A stretch of 64,000 bases of DNA from NCBI RefSeq assembly GCF_002303925.1, contig NZ_MRCS01000009.1, positions 1 to 64,000 on the forward strand, read 5' to 3'. Every line of letters starts with the position of its first letter. Position 1 is the first letter of the stretch. The notes under the pieces are model-generated. The model did no database searches, was not told the origin of the DNA, and saw nothing but the letters and a program-made list of their open reading frames with translations. A program made the position numbers and the translations under genes. The stretch comes from Pseudomonas sp. ACN8. Its GTDB lineage: Bacteria > Pseudomonadota > Gammaproteobacteria > Pseudomonadales > Pseudomonadaceae. Shown here piece by piece: positions 42,028 to 50,756 of this stretch.

Positions 42028-43401
42028 TTACGCCACCACCCGATAACACGGCACATACGCCGCGCCACCGGGCAGTTTCATGCGGTGCTGGGCGACGAAG
42101 GCTTTGAGCAGCAGGTCCAGCGGTTGCATGATCGCCGCGTCGCCACGGATCTGGTACGGCCCGTGTTCTTCGATCAGGCGGATGCCCTTGTCCTTGACGT
42201 TGCCGGCGACGATGCCGGAGAACGCGCGGCGCAGGTTGGCCGCCAGTTCGTGGGCGGGCAGGTCGAGGCTCAGCTTCAGGTTGGCCATGTTTTCGTGGGT
42301 CGGGTCGAACGGGCGCTGGAAGCCTTCATCGATTTTCAGCAGCCAGTTGAAGTGAAACGCATCGTTGCGCTCGCGGCGGAACTGTTTGACCGCTTTGAGG
42401 CCCTGGGTCATCTGCCGTGCCACTTCGGCCGGGTCATCGATGATGATCTGGTAGTGCTGCCTGGCGGCGTCGCCCAGGGTTGCACCGACGAATGCGTCCA
42501 GTTGTTCCAGGTACGGCGCGGCATGTTTCGGCCCGGTGAGGATGACCGGCAAGGGCAGGCCTTTATTGCCCGGGTGCATCAGGATGCCCAGCAGGTACAG
42601 GAACTCTTCGGCCGTACCGGCGCCGCCCGGGAAGATGATGATGCCGTGGCCGACGCGGACGAAGGCTTCCAGGCGTTTTTCGATGTCCGGCAGGATCACC
42701 AGTTCATTGACGATCGGGTTCGGCGCTTCGGCGGCGATGATCCCGGGTTCGGTCAGGCCCAGGTAGCGACCGCCGTGGATGCGTTGCTTGGCGTGGGCGA
42801 TGGTCGCGCCTTTCATCGGGCCTTTCATCACGCCGGGGCCGCAACCGGTGCAGATGTCCAGGCTGCGCAGGCCCAGTTCGTGGCCGACTTTCTTGGTGTA
42901 TTTGTATTCTTCGGTGTTGATCGAGTGTCCGCCCCAGCACACCACGATCTTCGGCTCGACGCCGGGGCGCAGGGTGCGGGCATTGCGCAGCAGGTGGAAG
43001 ACGTAATCGCTGATGCCCTGGGAGCTGCTCAAATCGATGCGTTGGCTGTCGAGTTCGTTTTCGGTGTAGACGATGTCGCGCAGGGCGCTGAACAGCATTT
43101 CCCGGGTGCTGGCGATCATTTCGCCGTCGACGAAGGCGTCGGCCGGGGCGTTCAGCAGTTCCAGGCGCACGCCTCGGTCCTGCTGGTGAATGCGGATTTC
43201 AAAATCCTTGTAGGCTTCAAGGATGGTCTTGGCGTTGTCGACATGGGCGCCGGTGTTGAGGATGGCCAGGGCGCATTGGCGGAAGATGTTGTAGGTGCTG
43301 CCGGAACCGGCTTCGCTCAATTGCTGGACTTCCCGTTGCGAGAGCGTTTCCAGGCTGCCTTTGGGACTGACGGAGGCGTCGATAACTTGGCGTTGGGTCA
43401 T
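42028..43401 (-). CDS. ppnN: pyrimidine/purine-5'-nucleotide nucleosidase PpnN (YgdH)
   Basis: A 457-residue LOG-family nucleotidase. The central lysine-decarboxylase-like fold has KIVVCWGGHSIN, CTGCGPGVMKGPMKGA and the signature FPGGAGTAEEFLYLLG, flanked by the extra N- and C-terminal domains that distinguish PpnN from small LOG proteins. It cleaves nucleoside monophosphates to base and ribose-5-phosphate and in E. coli is stimulated by (p)ppGpp. AAGGATC precedes the ATG. Confidence 0.94.
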   Translation of the reverse strand: MTQRQVIDASVSPKGSLETLSQREVQQLSEAGSGSTYNIFRQCALAILNTGAHVDNAKTILEAYKDFEIRIHQQDRGVRLELLNAPADAFVDGEMIASTREMLFSALRDIVYTENELDSQRIDLSSSQGISDYVFHLLRNARTLRPGVEPKIVVCWGGHSINTEEYKYTKKVGHELGLRSLDICTGCGPGVMKGPMKGATIAHAKQRIHGGRYLGLTEPGIIAAEAPNPIVNELVILPDIEKRLEAFVRVGHGIIIFPGGAGTAEEFLYLLGILMHPGNKGLPLPVILTGPKHAAPYLEQLDAFVGATLGDAARQHYQIIIDDPAEVARQMTQGLKAVKQFRRERNDAFHFNWLLKIDEGFQRPFDPTHENMANLKLSLDLPAHELAANLRRAFSGIVAGNVKDKGIRLIEEHGPYQIRGDAAIMQPLDLLLKAFVAQHRMKLPGGAAYVPCYRVVA

Positions 43402-43617
43402 TCAATGATCCTTAAAACGATGTCATTCACACAGCAACTACGAATGGCATCCGAATAATGTGTATTCATGAAAGAAGATGGCACGAACTGCGCGGTCTTG
43501 CCATGTCCCCGGCTTGACGATGAAAAGATGAAATGGAGCCCCAGCATAGCTAAATCCCGCGCAGAGGCGATAATGGCTCGCTGTCTTTTTGTCCCGGACC
43601 CAAGGAAACCCGACGCA

Positions 43618-44145
43618 ATGTTCGAAATCCAGCCGATGAACGCCGACACCTACCGGCAACAGACACGGCGCAGCACGGTCATCATTGCCCTGATCTTTCT
43701 GGCGCTGGCGATGGCTTTCTCAACGGCCGCGGTGGCGCTGTTCGGCGAGCCTTTGGGCGACAACCTGCGTTTCAACGTCGGTGGTGTGTTCGTTGCGGTA
43801 CTGGTGATGGCGGTGCTGATGCGCAAGGTATTCTGGCAACAGGAATGGATGAAGCCCGCGGTCTACAGTTGGCAACTCAAGCGCAGCCTGATGAGCGTCA
43901 CCAATGTCATGCATCATGTAACGGCGGCCGAAGCAAAGGGCGATCCGGTTGCGATGAAGCTGTTGCGTTTCTACCATTTGGGGTTGAACCAGATGCATCA
44001 GCTCGACGGCAACTCCAGCGACCACGGCCAATTGATCCGCGAAATGGACCGGCACGAGGAGCGAATGCAAGCGCTGGGCATCGATATCGAACAGACGCGG
44101 CTGGATCCTGCATGGCTGGAGGCGGTAAAGCAGGTCAGGGGCTAA
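43618..44145 (+). CDS. DUF3087 membrane protein
   Basis: A 175-residue inner-membrane protein with two N-terminal hydrophobic segments (TVIIALIFLALAMAFSTAAV and GGVFVAVLVMAVLMRKVF) and a helical cytoplasmic tail (HLGLNQMHQLDGNSSDHGQL). It matches DUF3087, a gammaproteobacterial family of unknown function. AAGGAAA precedes the ATG; the longer frame is not supported. Confidence 0.85.
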   Translation: MFEIQPMNADTYRQQTRRSTVIIALIFLALAMAFSTAAVALFGEPLGDNLRFNVGGVFVAVLVMAVLMRKVFWQQEWMKPAVYSWQLKRSLMSVTNVMHHVTAAEAKGDPVAMKLLRFYHLGLNQMHQLDGNSSDHGQLIREMDRHEERMQALGIDIEQTRLDPAWLEAVKQVRG

Positions 44146-44229
44146 CATCATTGCGAGCCTGGATCAGGCATTGTGAGCAAAAGCGGCGATCAGGAAAGTT
44201 CGCCCTGTCACCAACAATCAGGGAGCACC

Positions 44230-45774
44230 ATGGGACAACCGTCGATCCACGATCATATTGAAATGCTCCGGCCAGCCGTGCCCCGGCTCAAGGTCCGCTC
44301 GGCGGTGATCCTGCTGGTGGCGGTGTGCCTGTCGATGGTGGTCATCGTGATCTGGGAAGCCTGGAGCTCACGCCAGTACCACCTGCGGGACAAGGAAGTG
44401 GCGATGTCCAACCTTGCGCAGACCCTGGCATCGCAAGCGCAGGCCTCGATCAAGCAAGCCGATACGCTGCTGTTCACCCTGGTCGATCGTCTGGAGCACG
44501 ACGGCGTGGATAAATCCCGGCTGCCGCTTTTGCTCAGCGCCCAGCGCAGTGAGCTGAGCCAGCTCCATGGTGTATTTGTTTTCGACGAAAAAGGGCAGTG
44601 GATCGCCAATTCCAATGGCGCCGGCCAGACCGGCGTCAACAATTCCGACCGCGAATACTTCATCTTCCATCGCGATAACCCCAGCCGTGGGCCGCACATT
44701 GGGCCGTCGATCAAGAGCCGTTCGAGCGGCGAATGGATCGTGACGGTTTCGCGTCGGGTCAATCATCCCGACGGCAGCTTCGCCGGGGTGGCGCTGGCGT
44801 CGATTTACCTCAGTCATTTCCTGCAGCTCTACGACAGCATCGACATGGGCAGTAACGGCGTGATCAACCTGATCGCCGACAATGCCACCGTTGTCATTCG
44901 CCGACCCTTCAAGGAGGCGGACATCGGCACCAGCCTCGCCAAGAGCCCGTTGTTCACTCAGTTGTTGCCCAAAGGCGACGCGGGTACGGCCACGATCAGG
45001 TCGATCATCGACGGTGTCGAGCGGGTGATAGGGTATCGCCGGGTCGAGGGTTATCCGCTGATCGTTTTTACCGCGTTGAACAAGGATGAAGTGCTCGACA
45101 GCTGGCGCAAGGAGACACTGCTCAGCACCGGCATCGTCATGCTGTTGCTGGGTTTTCTCGGGGTACTGGGGTTTCGGCTTATCAAGCTGATGAAGCAGCA
45201 GAACCTGGTGCAGGTCGAGTTGCTGGACACCCAGGACAAGCTCCTGGAGGTCAATCGCAACCTCGAAGGCCTGGCCCTCAAGGACGCGCTGACGGGGCTG
45301 GCCAACCGGCGTCAGCTCGACGCTTTCATCGATGCCGAAATGGGCCGAGCCCGACGCAGCCAGTCCGAGTTGGCGCTGCTGATGATTGATGTCGATCATT
45401 TCAAACCCTTTAACGACCGCTACGGCCACCTGGCCGGTGATGAGTGTCTGCGCAAGGTCAGTGCGATCATCACCGACAACATCAAGCGCCCCGGTGACCT
45501 GGCCGCCCGCTATGGTGGCGAAGAGTTTGCCGTGGTGCTGCCCGGCACCGACTACGTGGGGGCATTTCTGGTGGCGGAGAAAATCCGCCGCGCGGTACTG
45601 CAGGCCGACATTGCCCACAGTGACAGCCCGGAAGGCACCGTGACCGTCAGCGTCGGTGTGTGTGCCAGCACCGCCGCTTCCCAGATCCGCCCCGACGACC
45701 TGATTGGTGCGGCAGACAAGGCGCTGTACGTGGCCAAGGCCAGTGGGCGGAACATGAGCGTGATTGCCAACTGA
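44230..45774 (+). CDS. membrane diguanylate cyclase with periplasmic dCache-like sensor
   Basis: A 514-residue protein. A membrane helix at about 22-42 and a second at about 300-320 bracket a periplasmic PDC/dCache-like sensor (VDRLEHDGVDKSRLPLLLSA, NNSDREYFIFHRDNPSRGP). The C-terminal GGDEF domain has LTGLANRRQLD, the active-site loop YGGEEFAVV and SVGVCAST. It is expected to make c-di-GMP. The ATG at 44230 follows GGGAG; a GTG at 44173 is possible. Confidence 0.9.
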   Translation: MGQPSIHDHIEMLRPAVPRLKVRSAVILLVAVCLSMVVIVIWEAWSSRQYHLRDKEVAMSNLAQTLASQAQASIKQADTLLFTLVDRLEHDGVDKSRLPLLLSAQRSELSQLHGVFVFDEKGQWIANSNGAGQTGVNNSDREYFIFHRDNPSRGPHIGPSIKSRSSGEWIVTVSRRVNHPDGSFAGVALASIYLSHFLQLYDSIDMGSNGVINLIADNATVVIRRPFKEADIGTSLAKSPLFTQLLPKGDAGTATIRSIIDGVERVIGYRRVEGYPLIVFTALNKDEVLDSWRKETLLSTGIVMLLLGFLGVLGFRLIKLMKQQNLVQVELLDTQDKLLEVNRNLEGLALKDALTGLANRRQLDAFIDAEMGRARRSQSELALLMIDVDHFKPFNDRYGHLAGDECLRKVSAIITDNIKRPGDLAARYGGEEFAVVLPGTDYVGAFLVAEKIRRAVLQADIAHSDSPEGTVTVSVGVCASTAASQIRPDDLIGAADKALYVAKASGRNMSVIAN

Positions 45775-45818
45775 GGGGCCGGAGTCAGACAAACCGGTCC
45801 GTCAGACTGGTTGAAGAT

Positions 45819-46181
45819 TCAGGTGGCCCATTGCTTGATCAATCGAAGATAGATCAGCGCGTTGATCAGCAACACCACGACGCCCAATCCCAACTGAATG
45901 CCGGGCGTCAGGCCCGCCGGGTAAATTACCGGCCAAATGTAATGCTCGATGAATCCACCGCCATAGCCGGTTTGCCCGGCTCCATGGCGCATGCGGTTCT
46001 CCCAGTCGGTCAGCGGGCAGGGCAGGTGGAACAACTCCACTGCCACACCCCAGACGGCGGCCGGCGGATGCCACCAGATCAGGTGGCGCCATTTGAGCAC
46101 CAGCAACCCGCCGAACAACACGAACACAATGAACAGCAAGTGGAACAGCATCAGCCCATCGGCGGCGATTCGGTACAGCAT
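45819..46181 (-). CDS. DUF2784 membrane protein
   Basis: A 120-residue inner-membrane protein with three or four hydrophobic segments and the DUF2784 signature (HLLFIVFVLFGGLLV, then FHLPCPLTDWENRMR and GFIEHYIWPVIYPAG). Function unknown. AGGGGCACC precedes the ATG. It converges with the diguanylate cyclase gene. Confidence 0.88.
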   Translation of the reverse strand: MLYRIAADGLMLFHLLFIVFVLFGGLLVLKWRHLIWWHPPAAVWGVAVELFHLPCPLTDWENRMRHGAGQTGYGGGFIEHYIWPVIYPAGLTPGIQLGLGVVVLLINALIYLRLIKQWAT

Positions 46182-46241
46182 GTCGGTGCCCCTGAAGGCT
46201 GAACGAATCGCTCCATGGTACTCGGGCCGCAGGCAGGCGCT

Positions 46242-47117
46242 CTATCGATTGTCGCGGCCCAATGCACCGAGCACGTCTTTCAAATGCTCGGTCATCGATT
46301 CACTGCTGCGTTGCATGGGCGCGCGCAGCTCGTCACCGATCAAACCTTCCAGGGCCAGCGCGGTTTTCACCGGGGCCGGGTTGGGTTCCAGGAACAGGCT
46401 GTCGATCAGCGGCAGCAAACGGAAAAACGTGGCGCGGCCCTCAGCCAGTCGGTTGTCGCGGATCTGCCGGTGCAACTGCACGAACAGTTCGGGATGGACA
46501 TGCGCCGACGCGGCAATCGCGCCTTTGGCGCCCAGGCACAGGGCATTGAAGATCTGGTTGTCTTCGCCGCACAGCACGTCGACAAGGCCGCTGTTGAGCA
46601 AAGCGAGGGTGTTGGAAAAATTACCGCCGCAATCCTTGATGGCGACAATCCGCTCGTGGGCGACGATGTTGAGCAGGGTCGCCTGCTCGAAGGTCACGCC
46701 GGTGCGATAAGGGATGTCGTAGAGAATCAGCGGAGCGCTGGAGGCATCGGCGACCGTGCGGAAAAACGCCTCGAGGCCGGCCTGGGAAGGGCGGATGTAA
46801 TACGGCGCCGGCACCAGCAGGCCAGCCACCGGGCGCTTGAGGATCTCGCTCTGGAACTGCAACAACTCGGTCAGGTTGTTGCCGGCCAGGCCCATGACCA
46901 CCTGTTGCGCCGGCACTAGCTCCAGCACGGTATCGAGCACCGCCAGTTGCTCATGTTTGCCCATCGCCGCCGGTTCGCCGGTGGTACCGCAAACGATGAG
47001 GCCGTCGACACCTTTTTCCAGCAGATGGCTGACCAGCCGGCGCAAACCGACGAAATCGATGGCGCCGTTGTGGAAGGGTGTGACCAGTGGAACCCAGATA
47101 CCTTGAAACGCTGACAT
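46242..47117 (-). CDS. dihydrodipicolinate synthase-family lyase/aldolase
   Basis: A 291-residue class I aldolase-fold protein. The substrate carboxylate motif is CGTTGE, Tyr133 lies in LILYDIPYRTG, and the Schiff-base Lys161 in VAIKDCGG. It has DapA length, but the surroundings are not those of lysine biosynthesis, so it may be a paralogue acting on another 2-oxo acid. AGGAGAAAG precedes the ATG, and a strong hairpin lies 90 bp upstream. Confidence 0.88.
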   Translation of the reverse strand: MSAFQGIWVPLVTPFHNGAIDFVGLRRLVSHLLEKGVDGLIVCGTTGEPAAMGKHEQLAVLDTVLELVPAQQVVMGLAGNNLTELLQFQSEILKRPVAGLLVPAPYYIRPSQAGLEAFFRTVADASSAPLILYDIPYRTGVTFEQATLLNIVAHERIVAIKDCGGNFSNTLALLNSGLVDVLCGEDNQIFNALCLGAKGAIAASAHVHPELFVQLHRQIRDNRLAEGRATFFRLLPLIDSLFLEPNPAPVKTALALEGLIGDELRAPMQRSSESMTEHLKDVLGALGRDNR

Positions 47118-47205
47118 GCACTTTCTCCTGATGGTTGACCGATTTCGTCACCGTCAGGGGCATGGAAGGAGAGTAAGCAAGGGGAGGGTGGTCCGTCGCG
47201 CTCAA

Positions 47206-47232
47206 TGTCCTGTCAGCTCATCTGACGGGACA
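47206..47232. promoter_or_regulatory. strong hairpin/palindrome upstream of the DapA-like gene
   Basis: TGTCCTGTCAG and CTGACGGGACA form 11-bp arms (one G-T) around CTCAT. No T-run follows, so an operator or RNA element is more likely than a terminator. Confidence 0.45.
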
Positions 47233-47402
47233 GCGCGCCCCGGTCACATGAGCGACTGTTTCTTCGATTTGAGGGCGTGCGCAACGCAACCTTGCGCCTT
47301 GGCAATCAAGCCAATGACGGAAGAGTCGAGATTGAAAGTTGCGGACATACTTGCTTACACCCTGAGTGAGGCGCCCAGTTTTAAAAGCCGGAGCGCCGTT
47401 TG

Positions 47403-48338
47403 TCAATCACGAAAATCAGCGAACTCGGCGCGCATCCGGCCATTGTGCTTGGCCTGGTAGAGCAGATGATCGACCTGTTCGACGAATTCCAGGGCCGTGG
47501 CATGCATCGATGCCAGGGTGGTGCCGACGCCGAGGCTGATACTCAGCAGCCTCGACACGTTCGAGAATTCATGGGGAATCTGCTGCTGGCGAATCAGGTG
47601 CAGGCATTTGTGCGCCACCAGCCGCGCGGACTCGGCATCGGTTTCCGGCAGCAGCCAGACAAACTCTTCACCGCCGATCCGCGCGATGAAATCCCGTGGC
47701 CGATTCGCCGCCAGGGACAAGGTTTGCGCGACGCGGCGCAGGCATTCGTCACCCTTGATATGGCCGTAATGGTCGTTGTACTGCTTGAAGTAATCGATAT
47801 CCAGCACCATCACCGACAACGGCAAGGCGGTGCGCTGGGCATTGTTCCACTCCCGTTCCAGCACGGTGTCGAACATGCGCCGGTTGGCGATGCCGGTCAG
47901 GCCGTCCTGGAAGGAATACTCTTCAAGCTGTTTTTGCAGGCGGATCAGGTGCTCTTCGGTTTTCTTGCGCTCGCTGATATCGAACATGAAACCCACCAGC
48001 GCCTCGACTTCGCCGTCCTTGCGCACCACATGCACCACATCGCGGATCCAGACGTACTCTCCGCTTTCGGTGAGTGCGCGATAGTCGGCCTCGTGATCGA
48101 TACCGGCGCGCGATTGCGAGACGCAGAAGTCCATCACGTAGTCGCGGTCATCCGGGTGCATGCGCTCGATCCAGTCGTTGACCGACGCCCAACTGTCCTG
48201 CTTCCAGCCCAGCAGTTCTTCGATCTGTGGTCCGATGTAGCTGAACGTCATGGTTTTCCAATCGATGCGCCAGGGAATCGCCCGGGTCGACTCAAGCAGG
48301 GTTTTATAAACGTCGCTGTCGGTTTCCACTGAACTCAT
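47403..48338 (-). CDS. PAS-GGDEF diguanylate cyclase
   Basis: A 311-residue soluble protein. Residues 5-130 form a PAS/PAC sensor of the PAS_3 type (RAIPWRIDWKTMTFSYIGPQ, HPDDRDYVMDF, GFMFDISERKKTEEH), and residues 140-305 a GGDEF domain (LTGIANRRMFD, ARIGGEEFVWLLPET, SISLGVGTT). It is likely an active cyclase. The start at 48338 was chosen because the region before it lacks any domain. Confidence 0.9.
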   Translation of the reverse strand: MSSVETDSDVYKTLLESTRAIPWRIDWKTMTFSYIGPQIEELLGWKQDSWASVNDWIERMHPDDRDYVMDFCVSQSRAGIDHEADYRALTESGEYVWIRDVVHVVRKDGEVEALVGFMFDISERKKTEEHLIRLQKQLEEYSFQDGLTGIANRRMFDTVLEREWNNAQRTALPLSVMVLDIDYFKQYNDHYGHIKGDECLRRVAQTLSLAANRPRDFIARIGGEEFVWLLPETDAESARLVAHKCLHLIRQQQIPHEFSNVSRLLSISLGVGTTLASMHATALEFVEQVDHLLYQAKHNGRMRAEFADFRD

Positions 48339-48505
48339 GAAGGGCCTGCCTCGATGAAAATGCAGCGCCATCATGTTGTTAGCACTTTGGCGAATCAAGC
48401 GGGCAGCCGATGAATGGTACGCCGCGTATCAGTGAGCAAGATTGTTCAAGCCTTCGGCCGCGACTGCTGGCACAGTCTGGGGTCTTTCCCTGTCTGTAGA
48501 ACGTC

Positions 48506-49204
48506 ATGCCCAATTCAATCATGCCGCGCAGTGCCTTTTTGCGCGGTGCAGCGGCGATCATGCCGTTGTCCCTGGCCACCGCGCCCTGGGGCTTGCTGGC
48601 CGGTTCCATGGCCATCGAAGCCAACCTCACGCCCCTGCAAGGCCAGGGCCTGTCGAGCATTGTGTTTGCCGGCGCGGCGCAACTGGTGGCCATCGGCATG
48701 CTCAAGGGCGGTGCCGGGATTTTTTCGATCCTGCTGACCACGCTGCTGCTGACCTCCCAGCATTTGCTCTACGGGATGAGCATGCGCTCGGTGATTTCGC
48801 CCTTGCCGGGACGCTGGCGCGCGGGCCTGGGGTTCTTGCTCACCGATGAGCTGTTCGCCTTGACCTGCCAGCACGACAAACAGCAATTCAACCGCTGGTA
48901 CGCCCTGGGCGTGGGCCTGACGTTCTACATCGCCTGGAACCTGTTCACCCTGGCGGGCATTGTGCTGGGCAGCAGTATTCCCGGCCTTGAGCACCTGGGC
49001 CTGGATTTCTCCATCGCGGCGACCTTCATTGCCCTGATCACCCCGGTGGTGCGCAACCTGCCGACCGTGGTGTGCGTGGCGGTGTCGCTGTTCTGCTCGG
49101 TGTTGTTCAGCTACTGGCAATGGGGTTCGGCGCTGGTGCTGTCGGGGCTGGCGGGCATGACCGCCGGGTTTGTCTGCAATAAATTCTACGGTGGACGCAC
49201 ATGA
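48506..49204 (+). CDS. azlC: AzlC-family branched-chain amino acid exporter subunit
   Basis: A 232-residue inner-membrane protein with the AzlC pattern: RGAAAIMPLSLATAPWGLLA, FAGAAQLVAIGMLKGGAG, and LTTLLLTSQHLLYGMSM. With AzlD it forms the branched-chain amino acid (and azaleucine) export pair. Its stop overlaps the AzlD start as ATGA. Confidence 0.93.
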   Translation: MPNSIMPRSAFLRGAAAIMPLSLATAPWGLLAGSMAIEANLTPLQGQGLSSIVFAGAAQLVAIGMLKGGAGIFSILLTTLLLTSQHLLYGMSMRSVISPLPGRWRAGLGFLLTDELFALTCQHDKQQFNRWYALGVGLTFYIAWNLFTLAGIVLGSSIPGLEHLGLDFSIAATFIALITPVVRNLPTVVCVAVSLFCSVLFSYWQWGSALVLSGLAGMTAGFVCNKFYGGRT

Positions 49205-49515
49205 TGGTCTGGGCAGTGATTATCGGAATGGGCGTGTTGGTGTTCCTCAATCGCTATGTTTTCCTGGAACCGCGACTGCCGCTACGCTTGAGCAGCAACG
49301 CCCGGCAGTTCCTGGGGTTTGCCGTACCGGGCATGTTGACCGCCATCTGCGGGCCGATTGTGTTCATGCCGGAAAAACAGCTGAATCTGCACTGGGACAA
49401 TCCCTACCTGATCAGCTCGCTGGTGGCGGTCGCTCTGGTGCTCTACACGCGCAATACGTTGCTCAGCATGCTGTTGAGCATGGGCTTCTTCTTTTTGTTG
49501 CGCTGGTGGCTTTGA
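49201..49515 (+). CDS. azlD: AzlD-family exporter subunit
   Basis: A 104-residue membrane protein with three hydrophobic segments and the AzlD layout (VWAVIIGMGVLVFLNRY, FLGFAVPGMLTAICGPI, NTLLSMLLSMGFFFLLRWW). Always found with AzlC; the four-base overlap implies coupling. Confidence 0.92.
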   Translation: MMVWAVIIGMGVLVFLNRYVFLEPRLPLRLSSNARQFLGFAVPGMLTAICGPIVFMPEKQLNLHWDNPYLISSLVAVALVLYTRNTLLSMLLSMGFFFLLRWWL

Positions 49516-49579
49516 GCGGGGCAGGGGAACTGATCTAAGCTTAGGTTGATGACCGATCCCTTCAGGAAGAGAGGTGAAC

Positions 49580-49726
49580 ATGGCCAATGAACCCAAGCAA
49601 CCGGACCTGGAAGACGACGAGGACGAACCCACGGAAGAAGAGATTGAGCAGCAGAAACGTTCGGTACCGGACTGGAAACATCCTGACGACGGTAAGGAAC
49701 TGTCAGAGCCTGACCGCAAGTTCTGA
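49580..49726 (+). CDS. small acidic hypothetical protein
   Basis: A 48-residue frame (MANEPKQPDLEDDEDEPTEE, then EIEQQKRSVPDWKHPDDGKE) with GAGAGGTG just before its ATG. About a third of the residues are Asp or Glu and it is probably disordered. The codon use and clear ribosome-binding site support it as a real gene; no function is known. Confidence 0.65.
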   Translation: MANEPKQPDLEDDEDEPTEEEIEQQKRSVPDWKHPDDGKELSEPDRKF

Positions 49727-49795
49727 GTCGTACGGGAATACAACAGAGCCCCGCCATTGCGCGTAATGCTGTTCAGTTAAGCGAATGAGATCCTC

Positions 49796-49895
49796 TGTAG
49801 GAGCGAGCTTGCTCGCGATGGTCGTTAACGATAACGCGTGTTTACTGGCTAAACGCGGCGCTCCTGAGTCCATCGCGAGCAAGCTCGCTCCTACA
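49796..49895. repeat. REPIN with AACGATAACGCG-type spacer
   Basis: Opens TGTAGGAGCGAGCTTGCTCG and closes with the inverted unit. The spacer (GTTAACGATAACGCGTG, GGCTAAACGC, GAGTCC) is shared with the copy at 61701 and, more distantly, with that at 55471. Confidence 0.92.
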
Positions 49896-49947
49896 AAAAA
49901 GAATCAGCATTGCGCCATTGAGCGGGACTTTGTCGTTATCGACAGGT

Positions 49948-50628
49948 TCATGGAACTTCCTTGATCAGCGCGGCGCCCTGGTTCCTGACATTGCCAACGG
50001 CCCTGTCGACCTTGTACCACTCGAATACATCACTGACCTCGCCCTGGGATAGCGCCATTTCCTCGGCCCGCTCCTTGGGCGTGGCCGGGTCCAGCCATTC
50101 CCGCGCCAGTTCGGGCGAAAACACCACCGGCCGGCGGTCATGCACGTCAAGCAGGCCGCCTGCGCTGTCGGCCGTCAGGATGACGAAACCGTCGTGCTCC
50201 CTGTGAGGCGCTCCGCCGATGGGGTACTGGCCGATGGCCGCGCAGTAAATAGGTGCCCGGTTCCGTCGCCGGATCAACCACGGTTGTTTGTTGGCCTCAC
50301 CGGTGTCGACCCATTCGAACCAGTTATCAATCGGGCAGATCGCGCGATGGGGCCAGATCGCCCGGAAGTACGGGCCGTGGGCGACTTTCTCGACCCGGGC
50401 ATTGACCGGCTCCGTGCGATCCGTCGCCCAGTGCGGTCGCCAACCCCAGCGCACGGCGTCGGCGTGCAGCCGCTCGTTCTCCAGGTGCAGCAGGGCGAGT
50501 TGCGTGGTGGGGGCGGCGTTATAGTGCCCCAGGGGTTCGTTGCCGACGTGATTGATCAGCGCGTCGGGGATGCTCAGCACCGCTACGAAGTCGTGGATTC
50601 CACGGTATTGCGACAGTCGTCCGCACAT
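49948..50628 (-). CDS. SRAP-domain protein (YedK/HMCES family)
   Basis: A 226-residue protein starting MCGRLSQY, with the catalytic Cys2 that crosslinks to abasic DNA after Met removal. Other family residues are Asn in HYNAAPTT and VNARVEKV, Glu in CPIDNWFEW, and His in LLDVHDRRPVVF. It protects abasic sites in single-stranded DNA. Confidence 0.95.
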   Translation of the reverse strand: MCGRLSQYRGIHDFVAVLSIPDALINHVGNEPLGHYNAAPTTQLALLHLENERLHADAVRWGWRPHWATDRTEPVNARVEKVAHGPYFRAIWPHRAICPIDNWFEWVDTGEANKQPWLIRRRNRAPIYCAAIGQYPIGGAPHREHDGFVILTADSAGGLLDVHDRRPVVFSPELAREWLDPATPKERAEEMALSQGEVSDVFEWYKVDRAVGNVRNQGAALIKEVP

Positions 50629-50756
50629 GGCCTGACACTCTGGTTGAGCATTTTTTTCAGTTTAGTTGGTGGCGACGAAACGGGCCTGGCAAGCACCGGA
50701 ACCAAACCCTGTGTACTCTATCCAACCGACCGTGATGGTCTGGCCCAAGGCAAAAG

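Noticed and set aside
41992..43458. 488-residue plus-strand frame opposite ppnN
   Set aside because: ppnN carries the diagnostic PGGAGTAEE motif; the antisense frame is shadow.
47116..47460. 114-residue plus-strand frame between the DapA-like and diguanylate cyclase genes
   Set aside because: It overlaps the ends of both genes, lacks a ribosome-binding site and has no recognisable domain; the gap is better read as promoter DNA with a hairpin.
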